Source: JAHEZL01 sp046074525
GTDB taxonomy: Bacteria > Bacteroidota > Bacteroidia > Flavobacteriales_C > GCA-002722245
DNA: 64,000 bases
Assembly: GCA_046074525.1 (NCBI GenBank)
Contig: JBJTOK010000030.1
Coordinates: 1 to 64,000, forward strand
Reading direction: 5' to 3'
Shown here: positions 15,769-25,128 of the stretch, piece by piece
Position numbering within the stretch: position 1 is the first letter of the stretch
Layout of the letters: each line of letters begins with the position of its first letter
Translations under genes and position numbers: made by a program
The notes under the pieces: generated by a model
The model's database searches: none
What the model was told of the DNA's origin: nothing
What the model saw: the letters and a program-made list of their open reading frames with translations, nothing else

Positions 15769-18009
15769 ATGCAAACAAAAACAGCTCAACCTGCCGTTAC
15801 TCTGGAAGTCGCGAAATCCGTAGGACTCCTTGAAAGTGAATTCGAAAAAATCAAATCAATATTAGGGCGTGAACCTAACTTCACTGAACTGAGTATTTTC
15901 TCGGTAATGTGGTCGGAACACTGCTCATACAAAAACTCCATCAAGTGGCTCAAAACCTTGCCACGTAAAGGAAGCAGGATGCTGGTGGAAGCCGGTGAGG
16001 AAAATGCGGGCTTGGTGGATATCGGTGAAGGATTGGCCTGCTGTTTCAAAATAGAATCGCACAATCACCCTTCTGCATTGGAGCCTTACCAAGGGGCTGC
16101 AACTGGAGTGGGGGGTATCAACAGAGATATTTTTACAATGGGTGCGCGCCCTGTAGCCCAGCTCAATTCCCTCCGTTTCGGAAACATTGATTTACCTAGA
16201 ACAAAATGGCTCGTGAAGGGTGTTGTTTCAGGTATAGGTCACTACGGAAATGCTTTCGGTATTCCGGTAGTGGGTGGCGAAGTTTTCTTCGACGATTGCT
16301 ACAACCAAAATCCACTGGTAAACGCCATGTCGGCGGGAATCATGAAAGTTGGTGAGACCATTTCAGCGATCTCCAAAGGCGTTGGAAATCCAGTGTTTAT
16401 CGTTGGTTCAGCAACAGGTAAAGATGGAATTCACGGAGCTACTTTCGCATCGGAAGACATTACTGAAGATTCTGAAGATAAAATCCCTGCTGTTCAGGTG
16501 GGTGATCCTTTCCAGGAAAAATTGTTACTGGAAGCTTCATTGGAATTGATTAAAACTGGTGCCGTAGTAGGTATGCAGGATATGGGAGCAGCAGGTATAA
16601 CCTGTTCTACTTCTGAAATGAGCGCCAAAGGTGAACATGGGATGGAAGTGCATCTGAACAAAGTTCCGATGCGCCAGGCGAATATGGAGCCTTTTGAAAT
16701 CTTGTTGTCTGAGTCGCAAGAGCGTATGCTCGTTGTGGTGCACAAAGGCAGAGAAAAAGAAGTGCTCGATATTTTTGAAAAATGGGATTTGAACTGCGTT
16801 GAAATCGGGAAAGTAACCGAGGGCAACCGACTGAAATATTATTTCCACGGCGAACTTGTAGCCGATGTGCCTGCGGGTGACTTAGTGTTGGGTGGTGGCG
16901 CTCCGGTATACGACAGGGAATACAAGGAACCTGCGTATTATGCCGAATCCAAGAAGTTCAATATCGATCAGGTGAAAGAACCTTTAAACCTTCAGGAAGT
17001 GGCCGAAAAGATGATCAACCTGCCTAACATCGCATCTAAGAGATGGGTGATTGAGCAGTACGATTCTATGGTGGGAACAGGAAATATGAGTACGAATTGT
17101 CCGACTGATGCGGGCATTTTCAATATCAAAGGAACCAACAAAGCATTGGCGTTAACAGTAGATTGCAACTCACGTTACGTAAATGCCGATCCTGAAATTG
17201 GTACTGCCATTGCAGTTTCCGAGGCAGCAAGAAACATCGTGGTATCGGGCGGTGAGCCTACAGCCATCACCAACTGCCTTAACTTTGGAAATCCATACGT
17301 GCCTGAAGTTTACTGGCAATTCGTTGGTGCTATTAAAGGGATGGGCGCTGCCTGTACAAAATTTGGTACTCCGGTGACCGGCGGTAACGTATCTTTCTAC
17401 AACCAATCGAATATCGATGGAAAAGTAATACCTGTTTTCCCAACGCCAACCATCGGTATGCTGGGCGTGGTAGACGATAAGAGCAACATCACTACCTTGT
17501 CTTTCCAGAAAAAAGGAGATTTGATTTTCTTGCTTGGTAAATCCGTTGATGATATTTCTTCATCAGAATACCTTGCAAATATCCAGGGCGTGAAACTTTC
17601 ACCAGCGCCGTATTTCAACCTCGATGAAGAATACGAATTGCAGCAAACAGTGAAAAAACTCATCCAGGCCGATGTGCTGGAATCGGCTCACGACGTGGCC
17701 GATGGTGGGTTATTCATCGCCTTGTTTGAATCTTGCTTGCAGTATGAATTAGGTTTTGATGTTACATTGCCTATCGAGTTCCGCAGAGATGCTTTCCTCT
17801 TTGGTGAAGCACAATCGAGAGTAGTAGTATCTATCAGTGAAGAAAATCATGATGCCTTCCTTAAGTTATTGGACGATTCAAAAGTTCCGCATACTTTGCT
17901 TGGCCATGTGACTAAAGGAGAATTGAGGGTGGATGACGAAAGTTACGGCTTTATCGATGAGTTGAAACCTCAGTTCCAGAACGCTTTGGGCGATAAACTG
18001 AACAATTAA
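15769..18009 (+). CDS. purL: Phosphoribosylformylglycinamidine synthase, PurL subunit (short form)
   Basis: Makes FGAM from FGAR, ATP and ammonia in purine synthesis. The 746 residues correspond to the small PurL of the PurL-PurQ-PurS complex, not to the single-chain enzyme of about 1300 residues with its own glutaminase. Visible motifs are the N-terminal SEHCSYKNS, HNHPSALEPYQGAATGVGGI, and the second-half repeats GGVNxx/SGG loops including SAHDVADGG. ATG at 15769 is preferred to TTG at 15760. PurQ and PurS must be encoded elsewhere, since neither is near purL or purE here. Confidence 0.95.
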   Translation: MQTKTAQPAVTLEVAKSVGLLESEFEKIKSILGREPNFTELSIFSVMWSEHCSYKNSIKWLKTLPRKGSRMLVEAGEENAGLVDIGEGLACCFKIESHNHPSALEPYQGAATGVGGINRDIFTMGARPVAQLNSLRFGNIDLPRTKWLVKGVVSGIGHYGNAFGIPVVGGEVFFDDCYNQNPLVNAMSAGIMKVGETISAISKGVGNPVFIVGSATGKDGIHGATFASEDITEDSEDKIPAVQVGDPFQEKLLLEASLELIKTGAVVGMQDMGAAGITCSTSEMSAKGEHGMEVHLNKVPMRQANMEPFEILLSESQERMLVVVHKGREKEVLDIFEKWDLNCVEIGKVTEGNRLKYYFHGELVADVPAGDLVLGGGAPVYDREYKEPAYYAESKKFNIDQVKEPLNLQEVAEKMINLPNIASKRWVIEQYDSMVGTGNMSTNCPTDAGIFNIKGTNKALALTVDCNSRYVNADPEIGTAIAVSEAARNIVVSGGEPTAITNCLNFGNPYVPEVYWQFVGAIKGMGAACTKFGTPVTGGNVSFYNQSNIDGKVIPVFPTPTIGMLGVVDDKSNITTLSFQKKGDLIFLLGKSVDDISSSEYLANIQGVKLSPAPYFNLDEEYELQQTVKKLIQADVLESAHDVADGGLFIALFESCLQYELGFDVTLPIEFRRDAFLFGEAQSRVVVSISEENHDAFLKLLDDSKVPHTLLGHVTKGELRVDDESYGFIDELKPQFQNALGDKLNN

Positions 18010-18020
18010 TAAGTCATACT

Positions 18021-18719
18021 ATGAAAAATAAGTTTTGGCTGCTCGGCTTGTGTCTAGTTGTATTGGCTTCCTGCAAAAAGGAAAGTCAGGATGATGATAA
18101 AAAAGACGAGGACAACAACGTCACTTGTGATAAAGTGTGGACAGTCAAAACTTCAGTAGGTGCAACGGTTAGCGCATCCATCGCCGATGGAGCCCTTGCT
18201 TTGTCTTCTACCAATACGGCATCAGGGTTGGTGCCACTCACCGTTTATCAAAATGGCATTAGCGGTGATTTTGAGTTAACTTTTTCTTTTGAAAATTTCC
18301 AGTCGGTTAGCGGTGCAGGTGGCTATATTCAACTCGCCGTTACTGATACTTTAGGCAGCACGGGTAACAGGTGCACAGCGGGTATCGGTACTTTGCCTGT
18401 CACCGGCATCAGTGCCGTTGTGGATTCTACAGGAGGCGACAATTCTCATATTGTTATTAAAAACAGCACTTCTACCAGTGGTTCCTTCAATATGAAAAGA
18501 GTGGGTAGCCTGATAACAGTGACCACCATCGCGGGCACAGATACTGCAAAAGTGAGTTCTTCTTTTTCCACGAAAGCCTTGCAATTTGGCTTTCAGCTGG
18601 GCAACAGCAATGTTGCAGCGGTGAGTGGAGTAACGTCTATCAAGATCACCGACTTCACCATTGTCAATGGTGGAGGTACAGTGAAATCTGATAAATTCGA
18701 TTGCTCTTCGCTGAAATAA
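18021..18719 (+). CDS. Lipoprotein of unknown function
   Basis: A 232-residue predicted lipoprotein: signal peptide with lipobox LASC (Cys at residue 18), then an acidic linker rich in Asp and Lys. The remaining 190 residues are Ser/Thr/Gly-rich and look all-beta, probably a jelly-roll. It starts 11 bases after purL on the same strand, so it may be co-transcribed although unrelated in function. I do not recognise the family. Confidence 0.75.
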   Translation: MKNKFWLLGLCLVVLASCKKESQDDDKKDEDNNVTCDKVWTVKTSVGATVSASIADGALALSSTNTASGLVPLTVYQNGISGDFELTFSFENFQSVSGAGGYIQLAVTDTLGSTGNRCTAGIGTLPVTGISAVVDSTGGDNSHIVIKNSTSTSGSFNMKRVGSLITVTTIAGTDTAKVSSSFSTKALQFGFQLGNSNVAAVSGVTSIKITDFTIVNGGGTVKSDKFDCSSLK

Positions 18720-18765
18720 AGATACTTTTGCTGAGCTGCAGGGTCCTAATTAATTGATGTTGTAC

Positions 18766-21700
18766 ATGAAAAAGTTTATCCTTCTTACCTTTTCCATTCT
18801 TTTACTTTTTGTTTTTTGTGCACAGGCACAGACTTCCACAGTTGAAAATACGCTTCTCTGGCGTATCAGCGGTAAAGGAGTGAAAACTTCTTATTTATAT
18901 GGAACCATGCACGTTCGTGATGCGCGTGCTTTTGACTTTGCCGATTCGGTGCTCGTCGCTTTCGGTAGTTGTGAAAGCTACGCTACCGAAGTCCACCCCG
19001 ACAGTTTGAACCAGATTCTCTTTGGTACACTGGAAAAAAAACTCAGCAAAAAATTTTTTGACGATTACGACGACGATGATTTCATCAATAGTTTAGGTAA
19101 AGAAAAATACGATGAAATTGACCGCAAAATGCAGCGGGAATCAGGTATCAGTCTGAACCAGCTCAAAAGTAAAAATCCGCGCTACATCCGCTCTCTGTTG
19201 AGCGAAGTGGAAAATGAAAAAGATTCTAAACCGGTTTTTCTCGACCTCTATCTTTTTGATATGGCCGGTGGTGAAAACAAAACGGTTTACGGACTGGAAT
19301 CGATGCAGGGCACGCAAAAAACGCTCTCCGCATTGAAGCTGAGCACCCGTGAGCATTACGAAATGGAAGTAGGGGCGATAGATAAAATCCGCTCTATGGA
19401 AAACCTCATTAATTATTACCATGATAATGATTTACAGGCGGTGGAGGAATTGTTCAACGACACTACCTTATTTGATTTGCAGTACAGAAAAGTATTGCTC
19501 GATAACAGGAATGTCATCATGGCGCACAGCATTGATACGATCATTCACCAGAAAAGCAGTTTTATTGCAGTGGGTTGTGCGCATTTACCAGGTCAATATG
19601 GACTCATTACTTTGCTTCGCAAGATGGGATTCACTGTTGAGCCTGTTATGCCTGCGAGAACCGGAAAAGCAGCGGTTTATCCTATTAAATTGCGTGAGCT
19701 GGAATGGCAGGACATGAAGGATACACTTTCCGGTTACACCATTAGCTATCCCGGAAAACCTTATCCGGTGAAGGTTCCATACACTGCTTCTGATATGTAT
19801 TGCTATAATGATCTGGGCAAGGGTATTGTATTGTTCAGCTACGGTATCGTTTCAGGAAAAGACGACAATTCCCTGAGTGAAAAAGTACTGATGCGAATGG
19901 TGAAGCAGAAATCGGGGAAGATCCTGCTGAAGAAAAATATCACTGTTCAAAAAAAAGAAGCGCTCTATGCCGAATTGGAAATGAGTGGCTATCAGTACAA
20001 AATTGTGCTGCTTAATAATGAAGGCGTACTGTATATGCTCATGGGAGGCGCAGAAGATGAACAGCTCACTGCAGGCTTGTTTCAGAAGTTCGTCGATTCG
20101 TTCAGGTTTAGTGAAATGGCACGTAAAGACTGGACTGATTATTCTTCCGAGCGTGATGCCTTTGCAGTGCGTTTTCCCGGTACGCCTACCATGCGCGAAA
20201 TGGATGCTTCCAACATGAAAGTGCGCATGTACCTGTCGAGTAACCAATCGGCTAACGCAGCCTACATTGTACAATGCATGGATCTTGACAATGGCAAGTA
20301 CAACAGCGATGATTCACTGATGCTAAAGACCATTGGCGACAATGTTGCTGCGAGCTTAGGGAAAGTGAAAATCTCTTCTGACAGATATGGAAGCATTGGT
20401 GACTATCCGGCGCGATTTATCGATATAGAGACGAAATCCATCAACTACCGTTTTGTCAATATTTTACGTCTTAATAGAATTTACAATCTCATCATTACTT
20501 ATAGTGGGGCGAACAAGGATGAAACCGATGCCTTTATTTCTTCTTTTTCCTTTGCTCCTTTTGCTGAACCGCAATCACATAAAATTTCGGATGAAGGCTT
20601 GCCTTTTAGTTTGAGTGTACCATTTAAGGCCGATGCCGACACCACCCGATATAATGATAAAGGCGTGCTGGAAGAATATTCCTGGGAAGGCAACGACGAA
20701 AACAGTTCGGGTTTGTACATGGTGAATTACAGAAAATACTCCTCGCTGTATTCCTTAAGCGATAGCGCTTTTCAGGCAATGATCAAGGAGATGTACGTAG
20801 AGGAAAATGATTCACTGGTTTCCGAAAAAAAGACGGAATTGACAGGCGCTGTGCGCTACGATTTCATGTTCGATATTCCTAGCAGCCATGTCCGTAAAAA
20901 AACAGCACACATCCTGAAAGGAAATGTATTGTTATCGACGGTGGTCTATTACGTTCCTGAACAAAGTACTTCACCAGCTTTTGCTGATTTTGTCAATGAT
21001 GTTACTTTCAACGATAAGCTGATTACAGGCAATCTTTTCAGCGATAAGAAAGAAGCATTGAAAAAAGAATTGACCAAGCCTACGCTGAAAGCGGAAGAAA
21101 TTAAGAAATCGATTGAAACAACAGAATGGAAAGACGAGGACAGTGATTTCCTGGTGTCGCTGCTTTCCAAAAAATATGAAGATGACAGTCTGGATTATTA
21201 TTCCGTAAAGACCGAGCTTTATGCGGCTTTGAAAGAGATAGACCATAAGAAAGTAACGCCGAAGCTGCAGAAAATGTACCAGGGCTTGAGTAATAGTGAC
21301 AGAAAACGTGCATTGAGATATTTGGCTTCGACAAAGGAGATGGAGGCACTTACTTTCATGAAAGAAGCCCTGCTCAATCATTCTGTTTCGTATTCCCAGG
21401 CCTATGAATTCAGCGGACTATTGTATGAGTTTAATGATTCTGTGGAGTTGGTGCAAAAGATATATCCGGCTTTGTTGCCTTTGATTACCGATACCTTCAC
21501 CTGTCGTTCCATGTATTCTACCTATAGACTGGCACTAGACAGCGGGTGGATCAATCTGTCGGATTTCAGTGCTTACAGTAGTGATATCCAGAAAAGGTTT
21601 ATGGAAGATATCAATGAAGTTCTCGCGCAAAAAGATGTGGATCCGGAAGCTTATATTCCTTATTGGCTTAGTAATGGCGTGGATCTCGTGTATGCTTTGC

Positions 21701-22248
21701 AGTTGCACAATGAAAGCATCAATGCTAAAGTAAAAGACGTTGCCACTAGTTACAGTGATGATGATTTCAACTATCACATGGTAAAGGAATTTCTCATCGC
21801 CGGATTGCCGCTGGAAGAGAAAACAAAGACAAGTATATTCAATAACCAGTTTTATCAGTACGATATGTTTTTCGCATTGTATGCAAAGAATAAACATCAG
21901 CTATTGCCTGCGAAATACCAGGATTCCCTGCTGCTTGCCGAAAGTGAACTGTTTGTGGAATTGAATTATGAATATGAATTCACGCCTGATGATATGCGTT
22001 TCGTGAAGAAAAAAACCATTGAGTATGAAGGCGGGCAGGTGGATGTCTATCTTTTCAAGATTCTCGTGAAAGATACTGATGCGAAATTCTGGTATTACGG
22101 CATCTCAGGAGGCTATGAAAAAAATAATTTCCGCGGAGGAAGGAAGGTCTATCTCACGGGGATGGACTGGTCTACCGACAAAGAATTGAAAGGCTTAAAA
22201 GAAGAAGAAATCATTGATCGTCTTGTTTATCCCGATAAATATTATTGA
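18766..22248 (+). CDS. Large secreted protein: TraB/GumN domain fused to three PsbP-like units and a helical tail
   Basis: The 1160 residues start with a signal peptide (ending CAQAQ) and a TraB/PrgY/GumN domain at about 25-290, with the early YGTMHV motif and a later GCAHLPG. Three tandem units of 130-150 residues follow (about 300-445, 450-595, 600-740). Each begins with a strand pair like YxISYPGKP or FAVRFPGTP, resembling DUF1795/PsbP-like folds. The last 400 residues are mainly helical and may be HEAT-like. GumN domains are membrane-linked proteins whose members include metal-dependent proteases. ATG at 18766 is chosen so that the signal peptide begins MKKF. Domain order after GumN is inference. 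Confidence 0.75.
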   Translation: MKKFILLTFSILLLFVFCAQAQTSTVENTLLWRISGKGVKTSYLYGTMHVRDARAFDFADSVLVAFGSCESYATEVHPDSLNQILFGTLEKKLSKKFFDDYDDDDFINSLGKEKYDEIDRKMQRESGISLNQLKSKNPRYIRSLLSEVENEKDSKPVFLDLYLFDMAGGENKTVYGLESMQGTQKTLSALKLSTREHYEMEVGAIDKIRSMENLINYYHDNDLQAVEELFNDTTLFDLQYRKVLLDNRNVIMAHSIDTIIHQKSSFIAVGCAHLPGQYGLITLLRKMGFTVEPVMPARTGKAAVYPIKLRELEWQDMKDTLSGYTISYPGKPYPVKVPYTASDMYCYNDLGKGIVLFSYGIVSGKDDNSLSEKVLMRMVKQKSGKILLKKNITVQKKEALYAELEMSGYQYKIVLLNNEGVLYMLMGGAEDEQLTAGLFQKFVDSFRFSEMARKDWTDYSSERDAFAVRFPGTPTMREMDASNMKVRMYLSSNQSANAAYIVQCMDLDNGKYNSDDSLMLKTIGDNVAASLGKVKISSDRYGSIGDYPARFIDIETKSINYRFVNILRLNRIYNLIITYSGANKDETDAFISSFSFAPFAEPQSHKISDEGLPFSLSVPFKADADTTRYNDKGVLEEYSWEGNDENSSGLYMVNYRKYSSLYSLSDSAFQAMIKEMYVEENDSLVSEKKTELTGAVRYDFMFDIPSSHVRKKTAHILKGNVLLSTVVYYVPEQSTSPAFADFVNDVTFNDKLITGNLFSDKKEALKKELTKPTLKAEEIKKSIETTEWKDEDSDFLVSLLSKKYEDDSLDYYSVKTELYAALKEIDHKKVTPKLQKMYQGLSNSDRKRALRYLASTKEMEALTFMKEALLNHSVSYSQAYEFSGLLYEFNDSVELVQKIYPALLPLITDTFTCRSMYSTYRLALDSGWINLSDFSAYSSDIQKRFMEDINEVLAQKDVDPEAYIPYWLSNGVDLVYALQLHNESINAKVKDVATSYSDDDFNYHMVKEFLIAGLPLEEKTKTSIFNNQFYQYDMFFALYAKNKHQLLPAKYQDSLLLAESELFVELNYEYEFTPDDMRFVKKKTIEYEGGQVDVYLFKILVKDTDAKFWYYGISGGYEKNNFRGGRKVYLTGMDWSTDKELKGLKEEEIIDRLVYPDKYY

Positions 22249-22249
22249 T

Positions 22250-22807
22250 ATGGAAACAGCCAGCAGCACCCGTCGCATATACAATCCTATACAAAAGGAC
22301 TATGTTACTTTCCTCAAAACTTCTGATGAAACCAACGGACAATGTACATTGGTTGAAGTGGAACTCGCGCCGCAAGGTGGAGTAGGAGTACATTTCCATA
22401 AAACTTATTCTGAAAAATTCGATTGCCTTGAAGGGGAATTGAAGGTACAGCTGGGCAAAAAAAATCACACGCTTATGCCGTCGCAAAGCGCTGTGGCCGA
22501 GCCTTACATCAATCATCGTTTTTTTAATACTTCTGATAAGGTTTGTAAATTCCGTGTAGAGCTTCGTCCGGCCAGTAAAGGCTTTGAGCAAGCTTTGCAA
22601 ATCGGTTATGGTTTGGCGCAGGATGGTTTGACAAAGAAAAATGGCTTTCCTAAGGATAAGCTGGCGCTCGCCTGGCTCTTCGATATCAGTGAAAGTAATT
22701 TGCCTGGCTGGATGAGTGTTTTTGAATGGATATTGAGGAAGCAATCTAAAAAGGCTGTGGAGAAAGGGGTTGATAAAAAGTTGATTGAGAAGTATGTGAG
22801 ATTTTAA
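22250..22807 (+). CDS. Cupin-domain protein
   Basis: A 185-residue cytosolic protein with a cupin barrel at about 35-110. The metal-binding first motif appears as GVHFHKTYSEKFDCLEGEL, with two His and a Glu, and the second motif as PYINHRFFN. The C-terminal 60 residues are helical. It begins one base after the stop of the GumN-type gene, so the two are probably co-transcribed. The substrate cannot be deduced. Its stop overlaps the convergent LRR gene. Confidence 0.8.
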   Translation: METASSTRRIYNPIQKDYVTFLKTSDETNGQCTLVEVELAPQGGVGVHFHKTYSEKFDCLEGELKVQLGKKNHTLMPSQSAVAEPYINHRFFNTSDKVCKFRVELRPASKGFEQALQIGYGLAQDGLTKKNGFPKDKLALAWLFDISESNLPGWMSVFEWILRKQSKKAVEKGVDKKLIEKYVRF

Positions 22808-23667
22808 AACAACACCTTGCATTGTGGCATCAGCGCCCTCAATATTTCAATTTCACCTGCCGGGATTTTGTTGCCCCGTAAATCAAGTATTTCCAGGTTT
22901 TTCATGCTGGCCAGCGTTTCGGGAGCTGAGGTGAGGAGGTTGTCCTTCAGCGACAGTGATTTCAATTCCTGCATTTCAAATAAGGCTTCTGGTAAGGTTT
23001 CTATCTTATTGCCTTCCAGCACCAGCGTCTGTAATTCTTTCAGATTGCTTATCATCATGGAGATTTTCCTGATTTTACATGACACCAGATACACTTCTTT
23101 GAGATGGACACAATTGGTTACTGTGCGTGGAAAGCCCATCAGATTGGTATTGTAGATGGTCAGTGATTTCAACTGCGGAAGCTGAGAAAGTACTGAGCTT
23201 ACGCGAAATGTATCGGCTTCATTGCTTTGTATTTCCAGGGTGTGCAGACTTTGCAGGCCAATCATTTCTTTGGGCAAACTATCCAAAGAGGTTTGAAAAA
23301 GCTTTAATACCAATAAATTCCGCCATCCGCCGATTTCTGCAGGCAGGAGCTGCAAAGGATTTTGTCCGCTCTGGAAGTAAAGCAAACTATTCAAAATACC
23401 AATTTCGGCAGGTAAATGGGTGAGGTTGTTGTTTTGCAATACAAGCACCTGTAAATGACTAAGCTTATCAATTCTTCCTATGTCTTTGCTCAAATCCTGG
23501 TTATCCGCTTTCAGTTTGTAAACCTCATCTTCAGATTTCATAGCTTCTGTAAAGGATTCAAACGTTTTGGTTTGAAAGGGTCCGTATTTTTCAAAAGGGT
23601 TTTCGGCTTCCTGCGCATGCGCGCAAGATGCCAGCAAACTAAAAATGAGGAGCAGATGCTGTTTCAT
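22804..23667 (-). CDS. Secreted leucine-rich-repeat protein
   Basis: A 287-residue protein with a signal sequence; LLASC at residues 11-15 could serve as a lipobox, so it may be a lipoprotein. From about residue 65 on it consists of ten or so bacterial-type LRR units of 22-24 residues, each of the form LxxLxLxxNxLxxLPxE. Such proteins usually bind other proteins. Convergent with the cupin gene (stops overlap) and divergent from rpoD. Confidence 0.85.
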   Translation of the reverse strand: MKQHLLLIFSLLASCAHAQEAENPFEKYGPFQTKTFESFTEAMKSEDEVYKLKADNQDLSKDIGRIDKLSHLQVLVLQNNNLTHLPAEIGILNSLLYFQSGQNPLQLLPAEIGGWRNLLVLKLFQTSLDSLPKEMIGLQSLHTLEIQSNEADTFRVSSVLSQLPQLKSLTIYNTNLMGFPRTVTNCVHLKEVYLVSCKIRKISMMISNLKELQTLVLEGNKIETLPEALFEMQELKSLSLKDNLLTSAPETLASMKNLEILDLRGNKIPAGEIEILRALMPQCKVLF

Positions 23668-23750
23668 GAGACCCTTAATTTAATAAGTTCTTAACACATT
23701 CCGTTTAAATAATTTTGCCAGGTACTTACAGGAAAAATAATTTGCTTCCC

Positions 23751-23758
23751 TATTTTTG
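23751..23758 (+). promoter_or_regulatory. -7 element upstream of rpoD
   Basis: TATTTTTG fits the Bacteroidota -7 consensus and lies 35 bases before the rpoD ATG. There is no TTTG at the expected -33 spacing. Confidence 0.45.
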
Positions 23759-23793
23759 ATTTGCGTAAATTGCACAAATTTCATTAAGTACCC

Positions 23794-24657
23794 ATGAGAC
23801 AGCTGAAAATTACCAAGTCTATTACCAACAGGGATAGCATTACATTAGATAAGTACTTACAGGAGATTGGTAAAGTGACTCTCATTTCATCTGAAGAAGA
23901 AGTTGAGTTAGCTGTGAAGATCAGGAATGGGGATACAGAAGCTCTGGAGCGCCTCACTACCGCCAACCTCCGTTTCGTGGTTTCTGTGGCGAAACAATAT
24001 CAGAATCAAGGCTTGTCTCTTCCCGATTTAATTAACGAAGGGAATCTCGGTTTGATCAAAGCTGCACAAAGATTTGATGAAACAAGAGGTTTTAAATTTA
24101 TATCCTACGCCGTTTGGTGGATCCGCCAGTCGATTATTGCTGCTATTGCTGATCAAAGCCGTATGGTGCGTTTGCCTCTGAACAAAGTGGGCAACCTTAC
24201 AAAAATCAAAAAAGGGATCTCTGACCTGGAACAAAGACTGGAGAGAGAGCCAACAGTAGAAGAAATTGCCGAGGCGGTAGAAATGGAGATTGACGAAGTT
24301 GTAGGTGCTATCAGCATCTCTGGCCGTCATACTTCGCTTGACGCGCCTTTCCAGGAAGGGGAAGACCACGGTTTGATTGACATTATTCAAAACGATGATT
24401 CACCAACTGCCGACAGGAAACTGATTTCCGAGTCACTGCATGCTGAGATACAAAGATCACTCTCTACATTGACCGAGCGTGAAGCCGACGTTTTAAGAAT
24501 GTTTTTCGGTATCGGATTGCCCCACGCCTATACGCTGGAGGAGATTGGTAACAAGCACGGACTTACAAGGGAACGCGTGCGACAGATTAAGGAAAAGGCT
24601 ATTCGCCGACTGAAACATCACACCAAGAGTAAATTGTTAAGATCTTACTTGGGTTAG
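23794..24657 (+). CDS. rpoD: Primary sigma factor RpoD
   Basis: A 287-residue sigma-70 factor of the compact form usual in Bacteroidota, without the long N-terminal region 1.1. Region 1.2 is at the start, region 2 with the GNLGLIKAAQRFD and FISYAVWWIRQSI helices at about 75-112, region 3 at 125-200, and region 4 ends with the helix-turn-helix LEEIGNKHGLTRERVRQIKEKA. It directs RNA polymerase to the TTTG/TAnnTTTG promoters seen throughout this window. It is a single gene with its own terminator. Confidence 0.97.
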   Translation: MRQLKITKSITNRDSITLDKYLQEIGKVTLISSEEEVELAVKIRNGDTEALERLTTANLRFVVSVAKQYQNQGLSLPDLINEGNLGLIKAAQRFDETRGFKFISYAVWWIRQSIIAAIADQSRMVRLPLNKVGNLTKIKKGISDLEQRLEREPTVEEIAEAVEMEIDEVVGAISISGRHTSLDAPFQEGEDHGLIDIIQNDDSPTADRKLISESLHAEIQRSLSTLTEREADVLRMFFGIGLPHAYTLEEIGNKHGLTRERVRQIKEKAIRRLKHHTKSKLLRSYLG

Positions 24658-24676
24658 CCCATAATTAAATTTCCTG

Positions 24677-24710
24677 AAAAGCCGGTCGTTCAGCAACGAT
24701 CGGCTTTTTT
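24677..24710 (+). terminator. Rho-independent terminator after rpoD
   Basis: AAAAGCCGGTCGTT (24677-24690) pairs with AACGATCGGCTTTT (24695-24708) over 14 positions with one G-T pair, loop CAGC, followed by T residues. Confidence 0.92.
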
Positions 24711-24889
24711 ACTTAGTTGCATATACGTAAAAAGACGTATTCTTATGATTCTCACTATCAGTATTTTGTGTGTTTTTATCTACGGAAACGAAATAATTGC
24801 AAAACGAATCATTCTTGAAAACATTATGCTTTAAAAATCGTTTCTTTCCTAGAAAAATTGGGCTCTGAATAAAAAAACTTAAAAAAAAA

Positions 24890-24922
24890 TTTGCATTCAT
24901 AAGGAAACGTAGTGTACATTTG
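24890..24922 (+). promoter_or_regulatory. Promoter of the small RNA
   Basis: TTTG at 24890-24893, 21 bases, then TACATTTG at 24915-24922. This matches the Bacteroidota consensus with a slightly long spacer. No protein start follows it; the next coding gene begins 200 bases later, after a terminator. Confidence 0.65.
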
Positions 24923-24926
24923 CGCC

Positions 24927-25091
24927 ACTAGGTTAAAGTTGTAAGGCACTTTATGTTTTCAGACCGAAATCGTTCTTTCTATTACTCAAGTTGTAAGCTA
25001 AATAATAGGCTGAAATGAATAGTGTCTTATAAAGTTGTTTATTGTTTTTATCCCTCTAAAAAGCCACCTGCCCCACAGGTGGCTTTTTTTT
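24927..25091 (+). ncRNA. Candidate structured small RNA (6S-like in layout)
   Basis: About 165 bases run from a consensus promoter to a strong terminator with no reading frame worth calling. The transcript can fold on itself: TTGTAAGGCAC (24939-24949) pairs with GTGTCTTATAA (25022-25032) over 11 contiguous positions, counting G-U pairs. After a six-by-five internal loop, TTTCAG (24957-24962) pairs with CTGAAA (25010-25015), enclosing a weakly paired apical region. Length, closing stem and open centre resemble 6S RNA, which would suit the setting next to rpoD, but I cannot confirm the family from sequence alone. Confidence 0.6.
25058..25091 (+). terminator. Rho-independent terminator of the small RNA
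   Basis: AAAAAGCCACCTG (25058-25070) pairs perfectly with CAGGTGGCTTTTT (25076-25088) around loop CCCCA, followed by more T residues. It lies about 40 bases before the next gene. Confidence 0.92.
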
Positions 25092-25128
25092 AAACTATTT
25101 TCTTCTGCCTTAGTCTTACCTTTAACTT

